64,000 bases of DNA, from contig JAGYXB010000795.1 in NCBI GenBank assembly GCA_022495005.1, positions 1-64,000 on the forward strand, read 5' to 3'. The stretch comes from Rhyacophila brunnea (Eukaryota > Arthropoda > Insecta > Trichoptera > Rhyacophilidae). Below the pieces are notes generated by a model. That model saw only the letters and a program-made list of their open reading frames with translations, had not been told where the DNA came from and made no database searches. Positions 11,440 through 24,579 of this stretch are shown piece after piece. A program made the translations under genes and the position numbers. The first letter of the stretch is position 1, and every line of letters starts with the position of its first letter.

Positions 11440-11800
11440 ACCATGTTCGCCTCTTAGTTGTAGCATATGGACACCGCATGTCGTCTCCAAGAACCCCTGT
11501 CGCTCGTCAGCCTTTCAAGACACCGCACGTCTGGTTGGCTTAACACTGTCAGTGTGATGGTGGCTACTCGGTCCGTTCTCTTATCTCCTCGTTACTCCTA
11601 AAGTCATACCACCCTAAACGATTTCTACCGCAAACATCTGTTCTTGAAGCACAGTATACGGTTGCTCTGAGCTTTCGTAAGCCGCCATGACTAGTGATGT
11701 TATAATACATTTTAGCTTTTATGCTAAACATTGCAACGCTGTATCCGTCTCGCTCAGCGGGAGCCATCCTGGAGTGGTGTAAAGACTGGATTAGATTCTA
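11440..11800. other. GC-richer segment in the last intron (also 24033-24393)
   Basis: This stretch (CCGCATGTCGTCTCC ... CTCGCTCAGCGGGAGCCATC) is clearly less AT-rich than the surrounding intron. It has a 67-codon open frame on the minus strand with no recognised motif. It may be an old insertion, but no ends were identified. Confidence 0.3.
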
Positions 11801-11980
11801 AATACACTAGTTATTGGCAATGTGATTTATAGTAATTCTGACATTTGGTTTTCTTCCAGGTAATTCTCTAACGGATGCAAACCAAAGACTGATGACGGAA
11901 CGAAAAGACTGTTTATATAATATATTTATTTAATTGTTGTTATTAGATTCAATTTGTCCCGTTTTTGTTGACATTTTTGA

Positions 11981-11986
11981 ATTAAA
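11981..11986 (+). terminator. Candidate poly(A) signal, gene copy 1
   Basis: ATTAAA lies about 110 bases after the intended stop codon (11869-11871), followed by T/G-rich sequence. It is the best such signal downstream of the last exon. Confidence 0.4.
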
Positions 11987-12005
11987 TATTGTTATTATCA
12001 ATTAT

Positions 12006-12535
12006 TAATGATAGCTTTTTATACTTACAATTTACAATTTAAAATTTACTATTTACTATTTACAATGTTACGATCTATTTGTCTCGCTTTTTGAACATTT
12101 TTGAATCAATGTATTTACACTAAGATCTTTATTATCTATAGAAATGAAACTTATTAAATTATTATGTATTACTTGAACTATAAAGTATAATAATACGTAC
12201 TATGAGGATTGTAATCCATTTGTGATACTAATAAGTAATAACATATTTTTGAGATAGCCAAATGAGCCTAGTCATTTCGAAAAATGAGAATTATAAAATT
12301 AAAAATTAATCAAATCGATACCTCCTTCGTATAAGGTCGGAACTGCAAAATGGAAACTTTTCAGTATTACGATTTCAATGACTTCACAATGTTAATTTAA
12401 AAGCTGGAATCATAATTTTTTAGTTATGCCTATAGGTACAATATTTACTGTTTTTTTTTTTTGATATTGTTTTATTATCTTTAAAATTATTTATTTATTA
12501 ATTAAGGCAACGAAAGCCAAAAACGCAATTCCGAC
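12006..12535. other. AT-rich intergenic spacer of the unit (also 24599-25128)
   Basis: No gene or recognised element was seen. The spacer contains short AATTTACAATTTA-type repeats and a T tract (about 12450-12462), and runs straight into the next unit. Confidence 0.6.
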
Positions 12536-13421
12536 CTTTAACGTAGGAAGTGTTGAAATGTATAAGATATTTTTTGATCTAGCCGTTGATTGGCTAATAT
12601 ATTTACTGTTGATAGATGTGAAACCCGCAATGGTTAGAATGGTAATACATAATATTAAATTCCACAAGTTTAGTTCTTTCGTTGATATTTATTTTGGTTA
12701 TACATAACACCATAATCATTACGTGTCTTGCTTTTGTTCTAAACTTACCATAGTCTTGATAATGGTTACCGGTAAATAGTTATTTATCGTTAACTAAAAA
12801 AACTTCATTTGTGGATTTTAATATTATGCAATAATTATTGTAGAATGGAATTCTACCAAAGGAATCTAATCTTAATTAATGAAATGAAATTAAGTTTATC
12901 CACAGAATTGTTAATGTGGTATTTATTGTCTAGTTTTTGTATATGAATCCTATTTACTTAATTGATTATGAGGAATAAATATATGATATGTAATTCTTCT
13001 GTGATAATTTAATATTGAAGAAACAAATACGTAAATACTATTGACGATGTCTAAGTAAATAGTATTTACACTTATGAATGTTCAAATTTTGTTATTTTCT
13101 TTGATTATGTTGAATATTTTTGGCATTTATTTTCGTTGTTCAAGTAAGACTAGAATAAATTTAGTCGAGACTTATCCAACATATTATGTGATATGGAAAT
13201 CGTCTGTGTTAATAAATATATTTTTTTTGTTATGATTATTAAGTTTTCCAATGTGATATGGTTTGTTAGTCATGATGATGTACACATTATGCTGCCAATG
13301 TATAATTGATATGAAATATATACCTATTATTTTGCATACACTGTTGTATTATTTTTTCGGATAAATAAATAAACATGCACACCTTCCAAGCAGTTCTATC
13401 TATACAGGTGCACAAAATTGT

Positions 13422-13685
13422 TCACTTCCATTTGGGATTCAACCCGTTGATAAACCTCGAACTGTGGCTCTTGGATCTTCCGATTATGTTAATATCATTT
13501 TCATAAACCAGCAGTTGTGCAGGTTTATTGAATACGGTTTCACTGCCATAAGTTATTTTACCAATATATTCATGTGCATAAACAAATGAACATTGTAGAC
13601 AAAACTGTTCGATAGTTGTATTATATCTGTTTACGAACATTTTAAATATTTTGATACAAATGTCGAATGTACGAATGGAAAACAT
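13422..13685 (-). pseudogene. Reverse-transcriptase remnant, unit 2
   Basis: Array copy of the remnant at 887-1150, with the same degenerate Y-E-N-D core and the same predicted peptide. A single G-to-A change lies near its start (GAGAAC in unit 1, GAAAAC here). Confidence 0.45.
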
Positions 13686-14357
13686 TATTCACATACGGAT
13701 ATTCTTCGTCTTAACTAGCCTTTATTAAAATCACATAGACTTCATTCTGGACACGCACTACATATTTTGTCTGCTATTTTGAACGTGCATCGCTTCAAAC
13801 AGTGCTGTCCTGATGATGGTGTCATAATATGCTTATTATGCTGTTCTGAAGTCTACAGATAATGTGGAATATAATAAATACTATTACACTGCCCTTCCAA
13901 GGAAGAAGGCAGTAACTCGTAAAATTTGTGAAATTTATTTATGAATGCCATCCGTCAGGTAATTTTGAAAGCTACCTTATAGTATTTTTCACACTTTCAA
14001 ATATTTCAGTTTTATGTCTGATTTTAATAATGAAAACTTTATAACAAAGTCTACAGGACCAAATGATACGACGTGGTCCTGCGACCTTGTCCTGCAGAAT
14101 TCATAATATTATGCATTGCGCCAGATAACGAACTGAAATAATGACAACTACAACACACTAAATATGGAAGAAGCCCTTCAAATATCAGAAATAAATAATA
14201 AACAGTATTAATAATTAATAGGGATTTCTTTAAATTTATTCAACACCGCATTCAAATTTATTATATATAAAGAAGACTTCCATTGAGAATCAATATTCGA
14301 CCACTTCAAAATGTCTTATATCATATAAACACAATTTTCTAGTTTATTATGTATATA

Positions 14358-14942
14358 CAGTACTCTCTCAGTAATCCGCCACCCCAAAAACCAGACAAGT
14401 GTCCAATTAGTGAAAGTGGCGGATTATAGTGCATACATACAAAATATGGTCAAAATTAAAACAAGTATTTTGTAAAATAGTTTTTTTGAGAAATTTATAC
14501 TAGAAAATTATGATTTTATTTATAATCAAAATCAAGTATTTACTAAATTATACATTACAGTAAATCACTTGACACGACCAGTTGTTCAGGTGAGGCAGAT
14601 ATTCTTGAATGGCATAGGATTCCTGGCTTTCCCTATGACCAAAAGCTTCAGTTTGTGTGTTCCAGTTGTATTGGAGCATGGTATAATTGTGATGCGGTCC
14701 TTGGGCACTTTCCTCCCTGGTACATTACTTTCTTCGCGATGAACGTACATTTTACGAAGGAGAAGTTTCCAAGATAAACTCGTCTCATCTGCGTTGTATA
14801 CTTGTACGCGGTGGACTACTGAATTTGACAATCGAATACCAGCAAATTATAGAGCTTGAGTTTGTGCTTTCAACTAGTAAAAATAACAGCGGATTATAGT
14901 AGTTGTCGGATAATCGAGCGGCGGATTACTGAGAGTGTTCTG
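14358..14942 (-). mobile_element. Tigger/pogo-like DNA element, unit 2
   Basis: Array copy of 1823-2407 with the same inverted ends, TA flanks and internal transposase remnant. It was present before the 12.5-kb duplication, because it sits at the identical unit position. Confidence 0.9.
14586..14831 (-). pseudogene. Tigger/jerky-type DDE transposase fragment, unit 2
   Basis: The predicted peptide is identical to 2051-2296, within the unit 2 copy of the Tigger-like element. It is a fragment only. Confidence 0.88.
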
Positions 14943-15180
14943 TAAGTGTATAAAGTATATAAATTAGTAACAGTCACGCTTCACGAAGATATCCTCCCGG
15001 TCGAACCAAGACGACCATAACAATACTATAACTGGAAATGCACCAAATGTAAAACACATGGGTGGTAGTCATTTCGTAATTTATTATTCGGATCGCTAGC
15101 ATCCGTTTTTGTCGTCCGCGCTTTCTTGTCTTTTAGAGATGCCGCATATGATTATTAAAGTAAACAGTGGATGTCCCAGA

Positions 15181-16492
15181 CAGCGGCGGCTCCTCTAATA
15201 CCATCCAAGTGCTACGCACTGCCAGCATTTTTGAAGACATCACTCAACTTTTCATTGTTATTCATGTGTATCACTCACTTCGCGAAGTAGAACATGTAGC
15301 AGTATTATGAACAATACTCCGTGCGCAAAGCGATTGCGATCCAAATGGATTTTCAGTTTGCACAGGATTACAATGAGGCCATTGTATACTTCTTAAACGG
15401 TTCTCCAATGTTCCTGTGGTAGCGTTTTGTGTAGCATTTTTTACACACTTTATGATCGGCGCACGAAATTAGGACTCTAGAAAAAAAAACGCCAGTTTCT
15501 GTTTTATAACAATGTAGGCGAGTTAATTTTTAACAATTTCACATTTAAGATTTAATGAATCGCCAAACTTTTACGAAAATACTAACTCCCGCATTTATTT
15601 CTAAACCACTCAAATACATTCAATCAAAATTCAAAAAAACACAGCAGCACTACATGAGTAGTAGGTCGTAGCTGAATAATAAATAAGAACGATAATATAA
15701 GAGAAACATACTTTTAATGACATATAAATATATCAGAAATAAATCTGAGTTTGAAGGAACGCTGATTTACAATATAAATATTACCCACGCAATGTTAGTT
15801 TATTTTATAATTTCATTTAAATTAATAATAATGTAAAATTTAAGAAAAAAACATACTGCTTTTCACTATTAACAAAGTGACCAAACGTCCGTCATCCGTT
15901 TTTAGAACGGTTCATATTTGGCTGACGCATTCATTGTTCGAGCGTAAAGCCATAAACCGTGACATTTATTTTTCTTTATTGATATTAAATCATTTTAACT
16001 GTTTAAAAACTTTTTTAAGAAATAGAATAAATAAACAGAGACATATTTAATTTACCTTCTGAGAAGTTCGACGTTTCAGATACGTATTAGTGCACGATAC
16101 GCTATGATATTATTTTAGCTTATTGACACGGCAGCCTTCGGTGATTAAGGTTATCATGAAGAGACGCTTTACGACCTTTACGTGGCTAGGACAAATGTTC
16201 CTGATGCCGCCAAAGAGTGTGACACTTCATACCCTTATGGCACAGCCTCAAGGGTTCCGTTGCCATGGCCAGCCCTCCCTCACCCTGCAGCGGTGCTACA
16301 AAAGCAACCTACGTGCTGCAAAAAGCGACCTACGTGCTGCAGGTCTGACATGGCGGGAGGCGCAAGAGTTGGCGTTGGACCGAGGGAAGTGGCGCGAACT
16401 TGTGCATGCAGTATGCCCCAATGCTGGGTATAGAAGGTAAACCATTGCACACTACCAGAAAATGCTATTCTGAAGACCACCGGCCGCCACTG
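15181..16492. mobile_element. hAT-like insertion with LINE fragment inside, unit 2
   Basis: Array copy of 2646-3957 with the same ends and flanking near-duplications. Confidence 0.72.
16123..16440 (+). pseudogene. Non-LTR retrotransposon ORF2 C-terminus, unit 2
   Basis: Array copy of 3588-3905 with the same predicted peptide, inside the unit 2 copy of the hAT-like insertion. Confidence 0.75.
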
Positions 16493-17074
16493 GTTCCAGA
16501 TAGTTGCATTAATTTTATGAGTGACTCGGGTCTAGTGGGGCCAATCCAGCGAACAGAAGGCTGTTCGACGACCAAATCATCCGGATTAGTGACTATCCAT
16601 ACGCTATCCATTTCTCTACAACATAGGCATTGTAAGTTAAGGTCCTGCCGTCATCGTCGTCAATAATACCTAATTTAAATTTAAAAATGTTGAGAATTAT
16701 TGTAAATAAAAATTTTAATTGCTGACTCACAAGTCTTATTTTGTATACCTACCTTAATTATCAATTAAAAAAATAATAAATACCTAGTGGATTAAAATTA
16801 AAATAAGTTACCGTACATAAACTGGGGTAAAATTATACCACTTTTACATTATTTTTAAATCCTAATTCCTATACCTAATTTAAATTTCAAAATGTTGAGA
16901 ATTATTGTAAATGAATATTTTATTTAATTGATTGTATCAAACACATGTATCTTTTTAATAAATTTAATATTACTATAATGAAATAATTTGAAAATAATTT
17001 AAAAGAAACAAGCCATGAGCGTTTTGGCGTATGGCAATAAAATAGCTCTTTGAAGTTCATTCTTATCTATGGTT

Positions 17075-17150
17075 CATTCGTCAAAATATTTGACAGCGCG
17101 CCGGCGTCGCTAAATCTAAATCCTCTTTGTGTTTGGTTTTTATAACATCG
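17075..17150 (+). promoter_or_regulatory. Probable first noncoding exon and core promoter, gene copy 2
   Basis: Unit 2 equivalent of 4540-4615, with the same GC-rich patch and GTAAGT donor at 17151. It offers no in-frame ATG to replace the start lost in copy 2. Confidence 0.45.
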
Positions 17151-17857
17151 GTAAGTATTTTGTGCTTGTCAACTTGATTTTCTATATTGTTTATATTAAA
17201 AATACCCACCGACAATCTCCGATATCATCATTAGCCCGATAAACAGTATATATCATACGTTATGAACGACTTCAAAAACAATTGCATCGGCTGTCAGTTT
17301 ATATTTCAAAGCGAGTTATTTATGCAATTTTATATAAATTATCAGGTTATAGACTTTCAGTAGGTTACTCTTATATGTAATATTAAATAATTCATAACCG
17401 TCAACATTCTTTCATATGTAGGTATGCTGTGGTTTCTATACTTTACTTTTAGGTTATAGGTTAGAACTGTTATAAAATTATCTGTTTTGTTTAATATGCA
17501 GATAACCAAATACCGCAATGGAGACTTGGTTAACTTGATTGTATATATTGATTACCATAAAAACATCATTGTCAGTGATATAATTATCCTGAAAAAGTGA
17601 TATTTCATATATTGTCAATGATATTAAAATCAATGCCATAGCATAGGCTGTCAGTTTGTCTTTTAATCGCAAGTTATTTATGTAATTCCTATAAACTCTG
17701 AGATTATAGTCATCCAGTCAATTACTGTTATTTGTTCATATTATTAAATAATTCTTAACCCTCAACATTCTTGTATTAAACTACGGTGTGAATATACTTT
17801 CCTTTAAGGTTAGAATGGCGAAACTTTAAAAAATAATCTGTTTTGTTTAATATGCAG

Positions 17858-20800
17858 ATAACCAAATACCGCAATTTGGAGAATTGGTCAGACGCAGCGA
17901 TTGACGAAATATTAGATGCATACTTACCGCGACATGAAGAAGAAATTCCAAATTTGGATTTTGACATTTCACATGAAGAAGAAATTCCAAATTTGGATTT
18001 TGACATTTCATTTTTAGACAACACATATCCAACCCTCGTAGAAGCGATAGATTTGCACTCAATTGATTATATTCCTCCAGTATTACGCGACTCAACAAAA
18101 TTGCCATATGTGTTCATGGATTGTATAGATGACTCCTTCGCAGTTTCGTCCACGGTTATAGTCGTAGATGATAATGCAAAGGAACTCTTGTCATCATTTA
18201 CTTTACCTGAGGAGTCACCGAAGCGGGTAAGTTATGGAAATATTTGATATATATTATTTGAGCTCTAATTTGTGCTTGTCAATCTGATCATACATATTGA
18301 TTAGGTATTGTAATTACCCCGATAAACAATATATTTCATATACTATCAATATAGCATCGGATGGCAACACTGGCGACAGGGAACCGACACTGAGAGAAAA
18401 AACAATTTGACAGAAATAAGCCGGCTCTCACATCAAAACTGCCGAACAAAATTTCCGAGAACTGAGATCCAGTGTTGCTGGTGAATACCGCGCACATCTA
18501 CCTAGCGACAGTTGCCCGTAGCCTTCGAAACATATAGATATTTGAATGCAGTAATCGGCGAGCCGGTATAGGAATGACCAATTCGTGGGTGTTCGCATGT
18601 GACTTCGACCCTTGGACTCGGAGCCCGAGAAGGATGCAGCTTGTCGATTGCAACAACCAGATGTTTTTTTCAAGCGAAACAGTCGCATTCGACCAATCTG
18701 CGGAGCTCCATTTGACAATGTGTGTTTTGTTATTTGTGTTGAATAACGACGACGTCACATTGACGTATTCGACACGTTTTAAGGCGAGACGTGTTTTGAT
18801 GTGAGAGTCGGCTTACAGTTATTCCCGTGCAAACTGGCAACGGAGACGCATATCCGAACGGATGAGTATACCCAAAAGTGAAAATTTAATGAACGTTAGG
18901 ATGCGTTCTCAGTTTATATTTCAAAGCGAGTTATTTATGCAATTTCATATAAATTATTCGATATAATTTAAATAATTCATGACTGTCAAAATTCTTGTAT
19001 CAACCGAACATTGTGAGTTCAAAAATTGACTTTAAGGCTTAATGAGTAACTTGTTAAAATTAATTTTTATTATTTAATACACAGGTAACCACAAATGATA
19101 ATGATCTAGGTTTGGTTGAGCATTACCCTGATATTGAAATAGATCTGGATAGTGGTTATGTAACAACTTCAGAAGGTACGACAAGCGCTGAAATTGTTGA
19201 CGCCGGCAAAACCTTCAGTGTTGAAGACCCGCAGTCTGTATTTTGTAAACTCCCGTCAAATGACCCAGTGAATTTACCTTACATATATAAGGATGATGTC
19301 GATAAGCCTTTCACTGTTTCTACACCAGTAATAGAAGAAATTGTGTCAGTCTCAGATGTCTGTCATGACTCCATGGAGTTTCCATATATGTTCATGGATT
19401 ACACGGATAACTCCTTCACGGTTCCTTCCACAGTAATATGCATGGAAGATAATGCAAATGAACTCTTGTCATCGGAGAAATCACCGAAGCGGGTAAGCGA
19501 TTTTTTTATGCGCACACGTTCATTATAATAATGCCTGGTAAATCTATTCATTTGAGTCTATCCACTGTTGACTGACTTCTATATCGTGGCTTAAACCAGA
19601 AGTCACCGCAGTTGAGAATAAGAGATTGTCATTATTGCTGAAGAAAATTGCCCAAATTTTATCAGGTTTTAATTAATGGTGTTTATAATACAATGTATGA
19701 TTTTGGGCCATTAGGGTCAAAAGTATCAAATGTATCAAAATTTTTCGCAGTTTTGAGTTTCGTATGGTACTGGACATAAAATAACATATTACGTTTAGTC
19801 ACAAATAGACAAGAGAAAGGGAGAAAGAGAGACAAAAAGTTCATCAGTTAAAATATAGTTCAATACGTCATATCTCGTGAAAATACTTTCTTGTTAATGT
19901 CAGTGGAATGTAAATTCATTTGTTTTTGGGGTCTACTGTAAAGTAAGACAATGAGATACATTTTTTGACCCTATTAGGCCGATTTATTATGTATTGTTAC
20001 TTAAATGCAAGGAATTACACAATATTCTCCAGTTTCGTATCCCCACTAGATATATCAAAAATTGTTACTACAGTGAAACCCCGATTCTACGTTTTTCAAG
20101 GGACCCTAAAAAAGTGATAAATGCGGGATACTGTTATGTATATGTTCCTTTATTGAGATGCAAAATTAATGCTGAATTTTGATTATTCTGGTCGAAATTA
20201 AATGAGGTTTTTCAAATTTTTCAGGTTTCGAAATCTAATCCTAGTCGAAGAGTGGTGAAAGCAAAGGCCACGACAAACGGTGGAGTAAGTAATATTTATT
20301 TTTGATTTTTCTTTTATCTCGGTTTGTAACGTGGTTGTGATGATGATAACACCCACAGTGCATCTACATTGACCTAGTTCATAGAACGGCCATCTTTAAT
20401 TAAGAAGCCATGGGAAAAATGCATATTGTTTTTTAAAATATGTATTTGATCCAGTGGAAGGACCCAACGAGGTGGGCAAATGGCTTAGATTATTCTCCGT
20501 AGAAACGTCTATTAGTAAAATCTCCATTCTGTGGAGGCCGATATTCTTTGCTTATGCGCCGGCTAGACGCTCATTCACATCACACCACAAACTAACCTGC
20601 GCAAACCGGTTTGTATGGACGGGAAAACTGTAGGTCGCGCAAACCAAAAAGTGTTCCGCTAACGCCCACGGTGGCCGCGCGGCTTAAGCGTTGGACTATA
20701 ACGCTGTGGGTCCCAGGTTCGAATCCTGGGTCTGACAAGTACACATATTGTTTTTTCAATTTGTTTGTGTCAGGGTATGGACCTAATAGGTTGAGCAAGT

Positions 20801-23800
20801 GGCTGACATCCATTTCTCGTAAAAAACAAAATCTGTCAATACAAACCTCTACTCTGTGGAGGCCCATATGATTCTATTTGGATCGGACATGGTCGAAAGA
20901 AAAAGAAGAAAAAAAAATTTTTGCACAAACTATACCGCGCAGGCAAGTCGATGCTGTCTGGCCGGTGCATCAAGATCCGAGCATGGTAATTTACTAGTAA
21001 CATTGATAGCAATTCATCACTCAGATTATACAACTAAAATAATATACTGATGGTTAAGAAACGAGACCTCATAAGTGACAAAATAACAACATTACAGGAG
21101 AGGAAAAGATCTTGCCTGCACACTATGTGTTTGATATTTGATGTTACAAATCAATGTCTTTGTCATCTATAATTGTGAATGTATGTATGTAGTATGAGGA
21201 TTACTTGCATGCATCTGACAGGTGGCTGGCGGCAAATATAATGACGCATTTACGTGTTATCATTAGTTTTATAGTAGATACGAGATATCATTTCAAATAA
21301 TATTTTTAGGAGCTAAATATTTTGAGCTTTCGTCGGAAGATGCCGATACTACTACTATGTATATTCAATAATGCAAAAAACTTATTTTTATAAAATGTCA
21401 CTTCCGGGGTATCGTTTCTTAACGGCCCACATGTTCAGCGTAGGTCAAAATGGAGCTTTTATGGTATTTTCAGAACATATCCCTGGACATTCCTTAAACG
21501 TTGTAGATAATCTATTTGTATAATTTTGAAGTCTTATTATCCTTTATATTTATTTTAAACATTTGATGACTGCATAAAGTATTTTTAATACATAAAAGAG
21601 TGTTTTTTTAAACCTCTCGCTCTAATGTTTTAGAATATAGTCATATTTCAGTACGTCCATGTGCAGTGGTGTTAAGATTTTTTAAATTTATTAATTTTTA
21701 AACGCATTTACAAAACCATTAGTAAAATTAATGTTGACATTATATAGTGACATATTTACGATAAAAAATTTTATTTTATATATAATCTTTGTGATCCTAA
21801 ATTTGACAAGAATTAGGCATTTTATTATTCAAAAAATGGGCACGATTAACACATTTGAAGATAATTCTAAAGATACTGATTATAAGCGTTGTCTTTGACC
21901 ATTCAAATGTGGTAAACACCCTACGAATAATGATTGCTTTATAATAATTATTGACCTAAGAATAAGGTAGTATTTTTTTGACATACGTCATTTCTATTGG
22001 CATTTCCCAGTAGTTAAGCTATGCAAAATTAATGCTGATTTTTGATTATTCTGGTCGAAATTAAATGAGGTTTTTCAAATTTTTCAGGTTTCGAAATCTA
22101 ATCCTAGTCGAAGAGTGGTGAAAGCAAAGGCCACGACAAACGGTGGAGTAAGTAATATTTATTTTTGATTTTTCTTTTATCTCAGTTTGTAACGTGGTTG
22201 TGATGATGATAACACCCACAGTGCATCTACATTGACCTAGTTCATAGAACGGCCATCTTTAATTAAGAAGCCGTGGGAAAAATGCATATTGTTTTTTAAA
22301 ATATGTATTTGATCCAGTGGAAGGACCCAACGAGGTGGGCAAATGGCTTAGATTATTCTCCGTAGAAACGTCTATTAGTATAATCTCCATTCTGTGGAGG
22401 CCGATATTCTTTGCTTATGCGCCGGCTAGACGCTCATTCACATCATTCATTTCTCGTAAAAAACAAAATCTGTCAATACAAACCTCTACTCTGTGGAGGC
22501 CCATATGATTCTATTTGGATCGGACATGATCGAAAGAAAAAGAAGAAAAAAAAAATTTTGCACAAACTATACCGCGCAGGTAAGTCGATGCTGTCTAGCC
22601 GGTGCATCAAGATCCGAGCATGGTAATTTACTAGTAACATTGATAGCAATTCATCACTCAGATTATACAACTAAAATAATATACCGATGGTTAAGAAACG
22701 AGACTCATAAGTGACAAAATAACAACATTACAGGAGAGGAAAAGATCTTGCCTGCACACTATGTGTTTGATATTTGATGTTACAAATCAATGTCTTTGTC
22801 ATCTATAATTGTGAATGTATGTATGTAGTATGAGGATTACTTGCATGCATCTGACAGGTGGCTGGCGGCAAATATAATGACGCATTTACGTGTTATCATT
22901 AGTTTTATAGTAGATACGAGATATCATTTCAAATAATATTTTTAGGAGCTAAATATTTTGAGCTTTCGTCGGAAGATGCCGATACTACTACTATGTATAT
23001 TCAATAATGCAAAAAACTTATTTTTATAAAATGTCACTTCCGGGGTATCGTTTCTTAACGGCCCACATGCTCAGCGTAGGTCAAAATGGAGCTTTTATGG
23101 TATTTTCAGAACATATCCCTGGACATTCCTCAAACGTTGTAGATAATCTATTTATATAATTTTGAAGTCTTATTATCCTTTATATTTATTTTAAACATTT
23201 GATGACTGCATAAAGTATTTTTATTACATAAAATAGTATTCTTTTAAACCTCTCGCTCTAATGTTTGAGAATATAGTCATATTTCAGTACGTCCATGTGC
23301 AGTGGTGTTAAGATTTTTTAAATTCATTAATTTTTAAATGCATTTACAAAACCATTAGTAAAATTAATGTTGACATTATATAGTGACATATTTACGATAA
23401 AAAAATTATTTTATATATAATCTTTGTGATCCCAAATTTGCCTAATGCCTAATGCCTAAGCATTTTATTATTCATATTTGGGCACGATTAACACATTTGA
23501 AGATATTCTAAAGGCACTGATTATAAGCGATGTCTGACATTCTTGATACAAATATGGAGCAATTTAATGAGAAATCAATTCATCGGCTAGATCTGAGAAA
23601 ATAAATCACACTTACCAGCATTTACAGCTTACTTGCGAGATATTTAATTAAGTATTGTTTTTTCAGGCTTACAATACTCATAGCAGAGCCGCATTCATTA
23701 AGGAAATTGTCATGATGGACCCAAAGGTAATTATTGCCTTGCCGCTCTACCTACAGGCCAAATATATATTGAATTTGCTTACAATGGTTGGTTAATCTAC

Positions 23801-24464
23801 TGAATTGGTTCAATCAGTAAAACATGGGACTGGTATGTGTATGTTTTAGTGAGCGTTTGGACATTGTGAGTTAACCATATTTTGCTGTGTTATAGTTGAA
23901 CATGACTAATGGTAAATTCAGATTTTAAAATGTCATTCACTGCCAAGATATATTAAAATTTTTCTTTTCGTATGTCAGTAGGGTGCATAAAACAACATAT
24001 AAACAAACACACATAATATCTCTCATTATTTTACCATGTTCGCCTCTTAGTTGTAGCATATGGACACCGCATGTCGTCTCCAAGAACCCCTGTCGCTCGT
24101 CAGCCTTTCAAGACACCGCACGTCTGGTTGGCTTAACACTGTCAGTGTGATGGTGGCTACTCGGTCCGTTCTCTTATCTCCTCGTTACTCCTAAAGTCAT
24201 ACCACCCTAAACGATTTCTACCGCAAACATCTGTTCTTGAAGCACAGTATACGGTTGCTCTGAGCTTTCGTAAGCCGCCATGACTAGTGATGTTATAATA
24301 CATTTTAGCTTTTATGCTAAACATTGCAACGCTGTATCCGTCTCGCTCAGCGGGAGCCATCCTGGAGTGGTGTAAAGACTGGATTAGATTCTAAATACAC
24401 TAGTTATTGGCAATGTGATTTATAGTAATTCTGACATTTGGTTTTCTTCCAGGTAATTCTCTAA
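17858..24464 (+). CDS. Uncharacterised acidic multi-exon protein, copy 2 (start codon lost)
   Basis: Exons: 17858-18226, 19085-19492, 20225-20284, 22088-22147, 23667-23726 and 24453-24464 (stop TAA at 24462). All junctions are phase 0. Exon 5 is open and reads AYNTHSRAAFIKEIVMMDPK, and exon 6 adds VIL. Two extra T residues change the start context from GCAATGGAG to GCAATTTGGAG, which removes the ATG used in copy 1. The frame stays open back through the acceptor (ITKYRNLENWSD), and an in-frame ATG at 17852 lies just inside the intron. A 39-bp in-frame duplication repeats HEEEIPNLDFDIS. Use of this copy would need intron retention, a downstream transcription start, a non-AUG start, or the internal Met of VFMDCIDD. 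The start coordinate given is therefore the exon edge, not a proven initiation codon. Confidence 0.62.
18419..18813. mobile_element. TA-flanked MITE in intron 2, gene copy 2
   Basis: Array copy of 5843-6237 with the same ends and TA flanks. Confidence 0.85.
20158..21898 (+). repeat. Intragenic duplication, left copy, gene copy 2
   Basis: Unit 2 equivalent of 7582-9322, carrying exon 4a at 20225-20284. Confidence 0.9.
20667..20914 (+). mobile_element. tRNA-derived SINE, unit 2
   Basis: Array copy of 8091-8338 with boxes A and B intact. Confidence 0.88.
22021..23536 (+). repeat. Intragenic duplication, right copy, gene copy 2
   Basis: Unit 2 equivalent of 9445-10947, carrying exon 4b at 22088-22147. 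Unlike unit 1, it keeps the longer form GTCACTTCCGGGGTATCG, so it resembles the left copy more closely. Confidence 0.9.
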
Positions 24465-24573
24465 CGGATGCAAACCAAAGACTGATGACGGAACGAAAAG
24501 ACTGTTTATATAATATATTTATTTAATTGTTGTTATTAGATTCAATTTGTCCCGTTTTTGTTGACATTTTTGA

Positions 24574-24579
24574 ATTAAA
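24574..24579 (+). terminator. Candidate poly(A) signal, gene copy 2
   Basis: ATTAAA at the unit 2 equivalent position, about 110 bases after the stop at 24462-24464. Confidence 0.4.

Larger units (their letters stand above)
1..12535 (+). repeat. Tandem-array unit 1 (about 12.5 kb)
   Basis: The whole segment recurs in direct orientation as unit 2. Position 1 corresponds to 12536, and the offset is exactly 12535 until about 5340. The unit carries transposon remnants in its first 4.1 kb, then one complete multi-exon gene (about 4540-12005) and a short AT-rich spacer. Differences from unit 2 are scattered single bases plus a few indels: a 2-bp and a 39-bp indel in exon 2, and a cluster at 10440-10940. 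Because the window begins inside the repeat, the true unit boundary and the total copy number cannot be set. Confidence 0.97.
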
